This document shows, piece by piece, positions 1 through 8,987 of a DNA stretch of 64,000 bases; the stretch's first letter is position 1, and the number at the start of each line of letters is the position of its first letter. Below the pieces are notes generated by a model. That model saw nothing but the letters and a program-made list of their open reading frames with translations. It was not told the origin of the DNA and ran no database searches. Source of the DNA: Arthrobacter sp. ISL-85 (lineage in GTDB: Bacteria; Actinomycetota; Actinomycetes; Actinomycetales; Micrococcaceae); contig NZ_JAGGPQ010000005.1 of assembly GCF_018613675.1 (NCBI RefSeq), positions 248,001 to 312,000 on the forward strand, given 5' to 3'. The translations under genes were made by a program, and so were the position numbers.

Positions 1-2
1 GC

Positions 3-2555
3 AAAGCCGCCAACCAGGAGTCGGCGTTCGCGGACGGCCAGCCGCTGCGGCACTTCCTGCTCGACGCCGGAGCCCTGGTGGTCCTGCTGGGCCTGGGCCT
101 GCTCGGCTTCGGCCTGAGCTTCGGCGGGGACCCCTACTACCTGTTGTCCGGGTTTGGCGGCATCATCCTGGGCCTGGCCATCGGCGCGGCAAACGCGCAC
201 CTGCGCCTGGGCCTGCTGATCACCACCGCCCTGGCCCTTGCCGCATACCTGGTCCTGGGCACCTGGCTCGCGGTGCCGGATTCCGCCATCGCCGGCGTGG
301 TCCCCTCCCTGGACTCGCTGCGGACCCTGCTCCTTGGCGTCGTCTTCGCCTGGAAGGACATGCTCACGGTGGGCGTGCCCGTGGGAACTGCCGGCGGCGT
401 GCTCATTGTGCCCTTCCTGAGCTCACTGATCACGGCGCTCGTCGCCGCAGTGCTGACATGGCGCGCCAAGAGCCCCTACCTGCCCCTCCTGCCGGTACTG
501 ATCCTGTTCGTCACGGGCATCGCCTTCAGCACCAATGCCGCGTTCCTGACCCTGGAACGCGGCATTGGCCTGACCGTGCTCGGCATCGCCTGGGCAACCT
601 TCCGCCGCGACGCCCTGCGGCGGAGCAACACCCGCCGCGTGTCCGTCAACAACCCGCAGACGGACACCGCCGCCGCACGGCGTGCGAGGATCCGAAGGCT
701 GGGAATGGCGGCGGGAGTCATCGCCATCAGCGTGGGGGTCACCGCGGTGGCCGCCCCGCTGGTCAGCGCAGGGGAAGACCGGAAAGTGCTCCGTAACGTG
801 GTGGTGCCGCCGTTCGACCCCAAGGACTACATCACGCCCCTGGCGAGCTTCCGGACGTACGTCAAGGACAAGAAGGACGACACCCTGTTCGTGGTCAAAG
901 GCCTCCCGTGGGACGGCAGGGTCCGGCTCGGCGCCCTGGATGCGTTCAACGGCACCAACTACAACATGGATCCCAACGGCTCAGGCAACTTCAGCAAGGT
1001 GGGCGATGCGAAGTCCATCAACACCCTCGCCGATTCTTCCGGGGTAGTGCCCACCAACGACTACTCGATCAGCATCAACATTGAGGACTACCAGGGCTAC
1101 TTTGTCCCGGGGGGCCGTAAAACCACCGGCATCAGCTTTGACCAATCCGGCTCCGCCGCCGCTGCGGGCCTCTACTTCAACCCGGGATCCGACACCGCAG
1201 TGACCACCAGCGGGCTGTCCCGCGGAGACTCCTACAGCGTCCAGGTCTCCGACCCCGTCAAGCTCGAGCACGGGCAGCTGACGCAGTACGACTTCGCCAA
1301 GGTTTCGCTCCCGGACGCCCTGGAGGTCCCGCCGGTGGTGGGATCGCAGGCCAACGACCTGTCCGCCGATGCGCCCACCGCCATCGACCGGGTGCGCCAG
1401 ATCGAAGCCCATTTCCAAAAGACGGGGGCGTTCAGCAACGGCCTGGTCAGCGAGGGCCAGCTGCCCAGCGTCTCGGGCCACGGTTCAGCCCGGATCCGCA
1501 GTCTGCTCACGGCCAAGCAGATGCTCGGCGACGACGAGCAGTACGCGGTGGCCATGTCCCTGATGCTCCGGCACCTGGGCATCCCGTCCCGCGTGGTGAT
1601 GGGTTTCTATCCTGAGCCGACCAGCCCGGAGAACGGCGCAGGGGAGGTGAAGATCACCGGAAAGGACGTCCACGCCTGGGTGGAGGTGGCGTTTGATCGG
1701 GTGGGCTGGGTCAGCTTTGATCCCACCCCGCCCAAGGACAACATTCCCATTCCGCCGGACCCCGAGAACAAGTCCAAGCCCAAGCCGCAGGTGCTGCAGC
1801 CGCCGCCCCCGCCGCAGGAGCCGGCAGACCTGCCGCCGGATTCCTCACCGGACGCGCTGGACGCGGACCAGAAGAAGGACAACCCCTGGCTGTTCTGGGG
1901 TGCCCTCCTTGGCGCTTTGGGCGTCGTCGCGATCCCACTGGTGGTCCTGGCCGTGCCGCTGTTGCTCATCGCCCTGTTGAAGACACGACGGCGGAAGTCG
2001 CGGTTCCGCGACGGGCACCCCGCCCAGCGTGTGGGCGGAGGATGGAACGAGGTGGTGAGCCTGGCGACAGACCTGGGCGCCGCCGTCGACACCCGCTCGA
2101 CGCGGCGGGAAAGCGCAGCCGTGCTGGCCGAAGCATTCCCTGCCAGCCAGGGAACCACCACTATGCTGGCGCGGCGTGCGGACGCCTCTATTTTCGGAGC
2201 AGGGCAGCCCACCGAGGAGGAAGTCCGCGAGTACTGGACCATCGTCGATGGGTCGCTTAAGGAGATGACCTCCTCCATGGGATTCTGGCGGCGGCAGCAG
2301 GCACGGTTCTCGCCCCGGTCGCTGCTTGCCGACGCCCGGACCGCGATGAACTCCGGCAACGGGCTCAAGCCCCGCGGCGGCCGGGGGACCCTGCCGGTGG
2401 TGGGCGGGATCCTCGCCGCCCGCCGCCGTCGTGCTGCCAACGGCACCGTTCCAGGGGACCGGCCCGGAACGCCCGGCACACCCGCAGCGTCCCCACCGGA
2501 ATCCCCGCCGCGCGACCCGCACGAGTCACACCAGCAAGGACCCAACCAGCAGTGA
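3..2555 (+). CDS. TgpA/DUF3488-type transglutaminase-like membrane protein (5' end outside window)
   Basis: The frame is open from base 3, so the true start lies upstream; the GTG at 78 is only the first internal start codon. About six hydrophobic segments lie in the first ~700 bases, followed by a large extracytoplasmic part and one membrane segment near 1885-1980, then a cytoplasmic tail rich in Arg, Gly and Pro. The transglutaminase core is recognisable: GDDEQYA (1527-1547), LGIPSRVVMGF after it, HAWVEV (His 1671-1673) and FDPTP (Asp 1719-1721). The catalytic Cys expected two residues after the Gly is Asp (1533-1535), so thiol transglutaminase or protease activity is unlikely while the His and Asp remain. 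TgpA-like proteins are usually encoded after MoxR ATPase and DUF58 genes; those would be upstream of this window. The stop overlaps the next gene (TGATG). Probably an envelope scaffold or a non-catalytic sensor; function inferred. Confidence 0.88.
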   Translation, partial: KAANQESAFADGQPLRHFLLDAGALVVLLGLGLLGFGLSFGGDPYYLLSGFGGIILGLAIGAANAHLRLGLLITTALALAAYLVLGTWLAVPDSAIAGVVPSLDSLRTLLLGVVFAWKDMLTVGVPVGTAGGVLIVPFLSSLITALVAAVLTWRAKSPYLPLLPVLILFVTGIAFSTNAAFLTLERGIGLTVLGIAWATFRRDALRRSNTRRVSVNNPQTDTAAARRARIRRLGMAAGVIAISVGVTAVAAPLVSAGEDRKVLRNVVVPPFDPKDYITPLASFRTYVKDKKDDTLFVVKGLPWDGRVRLGALDAFNGTNYNMDPNGSGNFSKVGDAKSINTLADSSGVVPTNDYSISINIEDYQGYFVPGGRKTTGISFDQSGSAAAAGLYFNPGSDTAVTTSGLSRGDSYSVQVSDPVKLEHGQLTQYDFAKVSLPDALEVPPVVGSQANDLSADAPTAIDRVRQIEAHFQKTGAFSNGLVSEGQLPSVSGHGSARIRSLLTAKQMLGDDEQYAVAMSLMLRHLGIPSRVVMGFYPEPTSPENGAGEVKITGKDVHAWVEVAFDRVGWVSFDPTPPKDNIPIPPDPENKSKPKPQVLQPPPPPQEPADLPPDSSPDALDADQKKDNPWLFWGALLGALGVVAIPLVVLAVPLLLIALLKTRRRKSRFRDGHPAQRVGGGWNEVVSLATDLGAAVDTRSTRRESAAVLAEAFPASQGTTTMLARRADASIFGAGQPTEEEVREYWTIVDGSLKEMTSSMGFWRRQQARFSPRSLLADARTAMNSGNGLKPRGGRGTLPVVGGILAARRRRAANGTVPGDRPGTPGTPAASPPESPPRDPHESHQQGPNQQ

Positions 2556-4186
2556 TGCCCGACGCCGAACGCTGCCCGCGCTGCCAACAGCAGATCCGCG
2601 CGGGAGCCACTTTCTGCACTGCCTGCGGCGCGCCGCTGCCCAACCGGGCGGCGCGCCGCACCCCCACCCCGGACCCGCTGGCGGACCTCGGCAGGGGCGA
2701 TGCCCAGCAAGCGCGCCCCGCGCATGCGCCGGGGATTCCCGGTACTATCCCGGTAGTAGGAAGGCCCGCGGCAGGTCAGCCGGCGGGCACAGCATCAACG
2801 GGCACCGCGCGCAGGAGCACCATGCACGCGGGCACCGGGCCGGGCGTGACCGGCGGTTCCACCTGGGTGGAGACCGCTCCAGGGGGAGGAACGGGAATGG
2901 CAGTGATCCTTCAGCTTGCTCCGGCTGCAGCGGGCAAGCGGCTTGGCGCTGCCGTGATCGACTGGCTGCCCGGTGTGGCGGTGCTGGTGGTGACGTTTGC
3001 CATGGGTTTCGCGGGAATCACCCGGACCAGAAGCGGCGGCTTCATCGTCTACGACACGTCCTCCCTGGTGCTGTTCGGGGGCATTGGACTTGGCCTCACC
3101 CTGGCCTACCTGTTCGTGGTGCTCGGCCTCGAAGCCCGTACCGGCAAAACGCCCGGCAGCCTGGCCATGGGGATCCGCAGCGCGGACCAGGACGGCTACG
3201 CTCCGGGCGCGGGCGCGGTCTTCCTGCGCGGCCTCATCACCGGGGCCGGCATCCTGCTGGCTTTGCTGGCGGCGGTGCTGGTCGTGGTGTTCAAGTGGTT
3301 TGACGCCGCCCTGTTCATTCTTGGCCCGCTGCTCTTGATCGGTGCAGCCTGGGCTGTGCTGGTGGTGGTTTCCAACCGGTGGGACAAGAACGGCGGGCTG
3401 CGGGCCTGGAACGACACCGCTGCCAAGACCCTGGTGTTCGACATCAAGGCCGGCAGGGACCCCCTCACCACCGGCGGCATCCAGGGACCCTACAGCTTCG
3501 CGCCCCTGGACCTTCCACCCGTCCAGCAGGTGCTTTCCCCGGTGGCCGGCGCCAAAGCACCGCGCCCTGCGGGCCCCCAAAGTCCACTGCCTCCGGCCCA
3601 GGCACCACAGGTCCAGTTGGCGCAGGCCCCCGCCCCACAGGCTGCAGCTTCCCAAACTCCGGCGCCCTACGTCCCGGCACCCCAGGTACCGTCGCCGTCG
3701 GCCGCCATGCCGTCTCAGACCAGGCCCTACACCTCGCCGGCGTCCTTCGCGCCGCCGGCTGCTGCCGCGCCCGGACACCGGGTGCCTGCGCCGCATGCGG
3801 ATGACGACGTGGAACGAACCCAGGTGCGGCCGGGCACCGGCGGCCCCGCCCAGGTAGCCGTCCTCCGCATCCGCCTGGACGACGGCCGCGACTTCCAACT
3901 GGACCGCAACGTCCTGGTGGGCCGCAATCCCGTGGGACAAACCGGGGAACAGCATGCCCAGTTGCTGGCCGTGGACGACCCCGGCCGCTCCATCTCCAAG
4001 ACACACCTGCACCTGCTCACTGACGGCGCAGGCATCTGGGTGACGGACCGGCAGTCCACCAACGGAAGCGCCGTCACCACCCCGGACGGCCTGCGCACCC
4101 CCCTGGTGCCGGGCGTCCCCACGTTTGTTACCCCGGGATCCAGCGTGCACTTTGGAGACCGTACCTTTTACCTAGGACAGGCATGA
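2555..4186 (+). CDS. Zinc-ribbon, RDD and FHA domain membrane protein
   Basis: The 543-residue protein begins with a zinc ribbon (CPRC near residue 7 and CTAC near residue 22). An RDD membrane domain occupies roughly residues 124-292, with AAAGKRLGAAVIDWL opening it and TGKTPGSLAMGI in the middle. A long Pro/Ala/Gln linker leads to a C-terminal FHA domain (about 434-543) with the phosphothreonine-binding signature VGRNP, SISKTH and STNGS. ATG 2555 is preferred over the in-frame GTG at 2552 because it forms the TGATG overlap with the upstream stop. The FHA domain suggests that the protein is recruited by a phosphothreonine made by the kinase encoded three genes later. Membrane location follows from the RDD domain; the ligand or transported substrate is unknown. 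Confidence 0.9.
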   Translation: MPDAERCPRCQQQIRAGATFCTACGAPLPNRAARRTPTPDPLADLGRGDAQQARPAHAPGIPGTIPVVGRPAAGQPAGTASTGTARRSTMHAGTGPGVTGGSTWVETAPGGGTGMAVILQLAPAAAGKRLGAAVIDWLPGVAVLVVTFAMGFAGITRTRSGGFIVYDTSSLVLFGGIGLGLTLAYLFVVLGLEARTGKTPGSLAMGIRSADQDGYAPGAGAVFLRGLITGAGILLALLAAVLVVVFKWFDAALFILGPLLLIGAAWAVLVVVSNRWDKNGGLRAWNDTAAKTLVFDIKAGRDPLTTGGIQGPYSFAPLDLPPVQQVLSPVAGAKAPRPAGPQSPLPPAQAPQVQLAQAPAPQAAASQTPAPYVPAPQVPSPSAAMPSQTRPYTSPASFAPPAAAAPGHRVPAPHADDDVERTQVRPGTGGPAQVAVLRIRLDDGRDFQLDRNVLVGRNPVGQTGEQHAQLLAVDDPGRSISKTHLHLLTDGAGIWVTDRQSTNGSAVTTPDGLRTPLVPGVPTFVTPGSSVHFGDRTFYLGQA

Positions 4187-5109
4187 ACCAGCACCCCGCC
4201 AGCGTTTCCTCCACCATCCAGCCGGGGCCCGGCCTCAGCCTCACCTACGGCTATGGGACGGACCGGGGACTCCGGCGGGAGCTGAACGAGGATTCCTACA
4301 TCGCCGCCGATCCCGTCTTCGCTGTGGCAGACGGCATGGGCGGGCACGAGGCCGGGGAGATTGCCAGCGGCCTGTGCGTGCGTGCCCTGGCCGAAATGCC
4401 CCAGGTCACCACCGGGGAGCGGACCATCACCGCGTCCGTCCTCCAGCAGTACCTGGTGCGTGCAGACAACTCCATCCGCGAAGCCACGGGCGCCCGTGCC
4501 GGCACCACCCTCACCGGCGCCGTGGTGGTGGAGCAGATGGGCACGCCGTACTGGCTGGTCCTCAACATCGGCGATTCGCGCACCTACCGGCTCAGCCAGG
4601 GCCGGTTCGAGCAGATCAGCGTGGACCACTCCGAGGTCCAGGAGCTCGTGGACGCGGGCGAGATCACTGCCCAGGAAGCCACCGTGCACCCACGCAGGCA
4701 TGTGGTCACCCGGGCCCTTGGCACGGGTGACGAAACGGAGGCTGACTACTGGCTCCTCCCCGTCGAGGAAGGCGACCGCGTGCTTGTCTGTTCCGACGGC
4801 CTCACGGGGGAACTGTCGGACGACGACATTCTCCGGATCCTCAGCACCGTGGCAGAGCCGCAGGACGCAGTGGACGCCCTGATCCAGGCTGCCCTGCGCA
4901 GTGGTGGCCGGGACAACGTGACGGCCATCGTGGTGGATGCGCGGAACGTAGCGAACGACGACGGCGCGGGCACCACCGCGCCTCGGCCTGCCCCGGCGGA
5001 CGGGGACGAAGTGACGCTGCCGCGGCCACCTGCGTCCGAAGCCGTAACGCAGCCCCTGCCGGCACCGGTTGAAGACAGCGCCGACCAGGACGGGGAACCC
5101 GGACGGTGA
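4183..5109 (+). CDS. PP2C-family Ser/Thr protein phosphatase
   Basis: The 308-residue protein has the metal-dependent phosphatase motifs in order: ELNEDSY near residue 34, ADGMGGH at about 49-55, NIGDSRTYRL near 128, SDGLTGEL near 204 and GGRDNVTAIVVD near 242. The acidic residues of these motifs bind the two catalytic metals. A C-terminal Ala/Pro/Asp-rich tail of about 50 residues follows, with no membrane segment, so it is probably cytosolic, unlike mycobacterial PstP, which is membrane-anchored. It overlaps both neighbours (ATGA at the start, GTGA at the end). By context it should reverse phosphorylation by the kinase at 7145, which sets occupancy of the FHA domains in this operon. Confidence 0.94.
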   Translation: MNQHPASVSSTIQPGPGLSLTYGYGTDRGLRRELNEDSYIAADPVFAVADGMGGHEAGEIASGLCVRALAEMPQVTTGERTITASVLQQYLVRADNSIREATGARAGTTLTGAVVVEQMGTPYWLVLNIGDSRTYRLSQGRFEQISVDHSEVQELVDAGEITAQEATVHPRRHVVTRALGTGDETEADYWLLPVEEGDRVLVCSDGLTGELSDDDILRILSTVAEPQDAVDALIQAALRSGGRDNVTAIVVDARNVANDDGAGTTAPRPAPADGDEVTLPRPPASEAVTQPLPAPVEDSADQDGEPGR

Positions 5110-7148
5110 CCGGCGCCAGCTACATTCCCGGCACCTGGTTGGGCATTGTCCGTTCGGGGACCGCTGTCATCCTGGGCCCGGAGACGCCCGCCGGACTCGC
5201 GGGCGCCATCTGGGAGCTCCTGGGCACACAACCCGAACCGCACGAGGTCCTGGCGGCAGTTACCAGCAGCTCCGGCGGATCACTGGCACGCATACCGTCG
5301 TTCGGGATCCTGGACTTCAATGGGTCCCTGCGGGTCTTCCTGCGCGGCGAGCTCGACCTTACGGTGGAGCAGCCCGGCGGCCCGGTGGATCTCGACGGCC
5401 GCGACGTGACCACCTGGAACGAGCGCAGGTTCGTGGTGCCCGGGAGGTGCCGGCTGGGGATCGCCGGCGGTGGCACGGGCACGGCAGGGCAGGCTGCGGG
5501 ACGACCCGGTGTGCCGCTGATGGAACTGCCGCTGGTTGAACTGCCGCTGGGGGAGGGCGTGGTGCTGCTGCAGTCCCTGACGCTCGGCGCACCGGCCGGC
5601 CCGGCCGCCGTCGCTGGTCCTGCCGCCGTCGCTGATCCTGCCGCAGTCGCTGGTCCGGCCGCAGCGGACCGCTCAGTATCCAGCGGTGCTCCTGTGGCCG
5701 CCGACGGCCCGTTTACCGTGAATTCTTCCGGTGAGGTGGACGGGGCCGCCGACACCGATCAGGCCATTGCCGCCGGAAGGGCGCGGGTGGATGCCGGGGC
5801 AGCGGCAGGAGTCATTGGCGGCGCCTCTCACGGGAAGTCTGAGCACCACCCGGATGATGAACCCCTGGACCACAGCGGGCCGGAACTGCTCCCCGCCGTT
5901 CATGACCTTGACCCGGAAGCCACTATCGCCCCCGGAGCGATCATCGACGCTGACGGAGAGCTGGCTGAGGAAACCGGCGTGGAAGCGCCCGGTCCGGAGG
6001 CACCAGGCACAGAACCTCTGGACGCAGGCGCACGGGGACCGGAGGCAGCGGGCGTGGAAGCGACCGCCGCTGCCGTGAACCAAAGCCATGAAGCTCCCGG
6101 CGTGGAGATGACCACGTCCTACGACCACTTGTGGGACCGGACTGTGATGCGGAACATCGAAGACGCGGCCATGCGCGAGGACCCCGACGCCGATTCCGGA
6201 CACGTGATGCCGCAGCAACAGCCGGCACTCCCTGCAGCCGAACCACTGCCTGCGCTTGGTACCGCGGAGGACGCGGCTGCGGGAAGCCCGGCTGCCGGTT
6301 CGGGGGCGGCGGCGGATGCCGGAGCAGCCGGCCCGGGCGGACTTGGTTCCGGGTCGAATGACGCGGCTGCCGCCCCGCCCCGTCCTGCGTCCCCTGGAGT
6401 CCTCATCGATTCCGTGCCGTGGCGCACCGGGGCAGCGGCAACCAGCCCGGCATCAGGCAGCGGCTCGCCGGCACCCGGCATCGGCAACCACGCCCCCGCC
6501 CAACAGCACGCCCCCGCCCAACAGCACGCCGCCGCGCAACAGCTGGCCCCGTCCCACGGTCCGGCGCCTGCCCCGGCGCAAGAACCCGAACCGGGTTTCG
6601 ATCCCGACCACGACGGCCAGACGGTCATGAAGAGCAGCCTCGCGGGAACGGCAGCTACAACACCTGCCGTACAGCAGGACGCCGCCGGCGGCCCCTTGGT
6701 GCTGGCCCGCGTCTGCGCCCAGGGCCACGCCAACCCGCCCACACGTGGCCAGTGCAACATCTGCGGAGCCGCCTTGTTACCGGATGCCGTGCAGGTGGCG
6801 CGCCCCCGGCTCGGCCGAATGCGGCTGTCCACCGGAGAGCTGCTGGACCTCGACCAATCAATGGTCATTGGCCGGCAGCCGTCGGTGTCCCGGGTCCAGG
6901 GCGGCATCATGCCGCGGCTGGTCCAGGTGGCAAGCCCCGGCGGCGACATCTCCAGGTCCCATGTGGAGGTGCGCCTCGAGGGCTGGCACGTCATGCTCTG
7001 CGACCTCAAGGCCACCAACGGCACTGTCCTGGTCCGCGAAGGCCAACCGCCGCGCCGCCTCGCCCAGAACGAAATGGCTATCCTGCTCGACGGCGACATC
7101 GCGGAGCTGGGCGACAACATCTCATTGCGTTTTGAGGAGATTCCTTGA
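5106..7148 (+). CDS. Zinc-ribbon/FHA protein with long Ala/Pro-rich linker
   Basis: The 680-residue protein starts with GTG in a GTGA overlap. Residues 1-170 form a unique folded-looking region of unknown family. About 350 residues of low-complexity Ala/Pro/Gly sequence follow, including short AAVAGPA repeats (near 5600-5665) and a tandem APAQQH repeat (near 6495-6545). Residues ~534-554 carry a CxxGHx7CxxC zinc-ribbon-like motif (CAQGH, CNICG). Residues ~569-679 are an FHA domain with VIGRQPS, ISRSHVEV and ATNGTV. Soluble and probably cytoplasmic. It looks like a phosphothreonine-reading adaptor between kinase and secretion ATPase, but no catalytic domain is visible and the N-terminal part could hold an unrecognised activity. 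Confidence 0.85.
   Translation: MTGASYIPGTWLGIVRSGTAVILGPETPAGLAGAIWELLGTQPEPHEVLAAVTSSSGGSLARIPSFGILDFNGSLRVFLRGELDLTVEQPGGPVDLDGRDVTTWNERRFVVPGRCRLGIAGGGTGTAGQAAGRPGVPLMELPLVELPLGEGVVLLQSLTLGAPAGPAAVAGPAAVADPAAVAGPAAADRSVSSGAPVAADGPFTVNSSGEVDGAADTDQAIAAGRARVDAGAAAGVIGGASHGKSEHHPDDEPLDHSGPELLPAVHDLDPEATIAPGAIIDADGELAEETGVEAPGPEAPGTEPLDAGARGPEAAGVEATAAAVNQSHEAPGVEMTTSYDHLWDRTVMRNIEDAAMREDPDADSGHVMPQQQPALPAAEPLPALGTAEDAAAGSPAAGSGAAADAGAAGPGGLGSGSNDAAAAPPRPASPGVLIDSVPWRTGAAATSPASGSGSPAPGIGNHAPAQQHAPAQQHAAAQQLAPSHGPAPAPAQEPEPGFDPDHDGQTVMKSSLAGTAATTPAVQQDAAGGPLVLARVCAQGHANPPTRGQCNICGAALLPDAVQVARPRLGRMRLSTGELLDLDQSMVIGRQPSVSRVQGGIMPRLVQVASPGGDISRSHVEVRLEGWHVMLCDLKATNGTVLVREGQPPRRLAQNEMAILLDGDIAELGDNISLRFEEIP
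7134..7139 (+). promoter_or_regulatory. Ribosome binding site fixing the TTG start of the kinase
   Basis: GAGGAG lies five bases upstream of TTG 7145, inside the end of the preceding FHA gene. No ATG or GTG in the same frame lies at a suitable distance, so this site supports the rare TTG start. Confidence 0.75.
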
Positions 7149-8905
7149 GTTCCAAACGGCCGGTTGCGCCGCCGCCCCGCATTTCAGGGTTCACCTACGT
7201 CAGCCTGCTCGGCTCGGGCGGGTTTTCGGACGTGTACCTGTACGAACAGGACAGGCCCCGCCGGAAGGTGGCCGTCAAGGTCCTGCTCTCGGACCTGAAG
7301 ACCGAAGGCGCCCGGCGGCGGTTCGAGTCCGAGGCCAACCTCATGGCCCAGCTGTCCTCGCACCCGTACATCGTCACCATTTTCGAAGCTGAAGTGACGG
7401 ATGACGGGCACTCCTACCTGGCCATGGAGTACTGCTCCCGGCCCAGCCTGGACGTGCGGTACCGGCGGCAGCGCTTCAGCGTCGATGAGGTCCTGGCCGT
7501 CGGCATCCAGGTGGCCTCCGCCGTCGAAACCGCCCACCGCGCCGGCATCGCCCACCGCGACATCAAGCCCGCCAACATCCTGGTGACCGACTACAACCGG
7601 CCAGCCCTGACCGACTTCGGGATTTCCGGCACCCTTGCCGGGGACTCTGACGACGACTCGGGCATGTCCATTCCGTGGTCCCCGCCCGAGCAGTTCCGGG
7701 ACGGCAGTGTTGACGGCGTCATGGTGGACGTGTGGGCCCTCGGCGCTACGCTGTACACCTTGCTGGCGGGCCGATCGCCCTTTGTCCTGCCCGGGGCGGA
7801 CAACTCCCAGCGCGAGCTGATCAACCGGATCAGCAACACGCCGCTGCCGCGGCTGGGCCGTGCGGATGTGCCGGAGTCGCTGGAGTTGGCGCTGGCGACG
7901 GCCATGGCGAAATCGCCGCAGTCCCGGTACTCCTCCGCGCACGCCTTCGCCCTGGCGCTCCAGCGCATCCAGGCCGAACTCAACCTTTCGGTCACGCCTT
8001 TCGAGGTCCTGGAGGAACCCCAGCAGGAGGAAAGCGACCCGGACGACGGCGCCGAGGAAACGCGCGTCCGCAGCATCGCCGCCATCGATCCGGAACGAAC
8101 CGGGAGCGCGCCCACCTTCCCGGCCAGGACCCGCCCCAGCTCACCCGGCGCCGGGACAGGCGCCACGGGACCCCGGGGTGGCGCCGTACCGCCGTCGGCC
8201 TTTGCCCCTGCCGGCCCCAGCCAGTGGCGGGCGGGCCCGGCAGTGCCCTCCATCCCGGCAAGCCCCGCCGGAGCGGGCGCCATCGCAGCAGACGCGGCCG
8301 ACGGCGGCGGGCAGGGGGAGTGGGCCCAGTCCACCGTCCTGCGGGGCAGCACAGGTGCGGCGAACTACGGCGCGCCGGTAACGGACGCCGGACAGGACGC
8401 GTACACCGCCGACGCAACCGTGCAGCGGGCCGCCATGGTGGACCAGCCCGAAGGGGCGCCGGCAGCGGACCATGGCAAACGCAACCTGTGGCTGGCGATC
8501 TCCGGCGGCACCCTGCTGGCGCTGGCAGCGGTGGTGGGCATCGTGGTGGCCAACGCTGCCCCCGGGACGCCGAAGCCAGTGACCACCCAGCAGGTCAGCA
8601 AGCCGCCCGCGGACGCCCTGGACAACGGCACCGTCCCCGATGTGGCAGGCCTCAAGGGCGCCATCGCCGGCGACGGGGAAGCCACCTTCACCTGGACCAA
8701 CCCGCAGCCCAAGGACGGCGACACCTACAAGTGGAAGGTGTACACGATTGGCGGCGGCGACGGCGGATTCCAGGCCATCGCGCAGCCGCCCGTCCGGGTC
8801 CGGCCCAATCCCACCGGGCAGACCTGCATCCAGGTGATGATCGTGCGCACCGACGGCGCCTTCTCACCCATGGAACCAGGCTCCATCGCATGCGTGGGCC
8901 AGTGA
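7145..8905 (+). CDS. Transmembrane Ser/Thr protein kinase with FN3-like extracellular domain
   Basis: The start is TTG at 7145, overlapping the upstream TGA (TTGA) and placed five bases after a GAGGAG ribosome site (7134-7139). The kinase motifs are intact: GSGGFSDV (residues 23-30), K45 in VAVK, HRDIKPAN with Asp139, DFG at 157-159, and PPEQ near 180. The activation segment DSDDDSGMSIPWS lacks the usual Thr and GTxxYMAPE pattern and is acidic. A hydrophobic segment at about 447-470 crosses the membrane, and residues ~490-586 look like a small FN3-type beta domain (FTWTNPQPKDGDTYKWKVY). This corresponds to the Pkb2-like kinase of PFNA clusters. It probably phosphorylates partners read by the FHA proteins in the same operon. 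Confidence 0.92.
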   Translation: MSSKRPVAPPPRISGFTYVSLLGSGGFSDVYLYEQDRPRRKVAVKVLLSDLKTEGARRRFESEANLMAQLSSHPYIVTIFEAEVTDDGHSYLAMEYCSRPSLDVRYRRQRFSVDEVLAVGIQVASAVETAHRAGIAHRDIKPANILVTDYNRPALTDFGISGTLAGDSDDDSGMSIPWSPPEQFRDGSVDGVMVDVWALGATLYTLLAGRSPFVLPGADNSQRELINRISNTPLPRLGRADVPESLELALATAMAKSPQSRYSSAHAFALALQRIQAELNLSVTPFEVLEEPQQEESDPDDGAEETRVRSIAAIDPERTGSAPTFPARTRPSSPGAGTGATGPRGGAVPPSAFAPAGPSQWRAGPAVPSIPASPAGAGAIAADAADGGGQGEWAQSTVLRGSTGAANYGAPVTDAGQDAYTADATVQRAAMVDQPEGAPAADHGKRNLWLAISGGTLLALAAVVGIVVANAAPGTPKPVTTQQVSKPPADALDNGTVPDVAGLKGAIAGDGEATFTWTNPQPKDGDTYKWKVYTIGGGDGGFQAIAQPPVRVRPNPTGQTCIQVMIVRTDGAFSPMEPGSIACVGQ

Positions 8906-8987
8906 CATCCTTGCCGGCAAGTCCCGCAACAGCACAGCATCAACACTCCGGTCACCGGAACACTTCTGCCTTGAGGAGGCACGGATC

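Noticed and set aside
6495..6548. Possible CRISPR-like or minisatellite repeat
   Set aside because: It is an in-frame 18-base coding repeat inside an Ala/Pro/Gln linker, with no spacers and no cas genes nearby.
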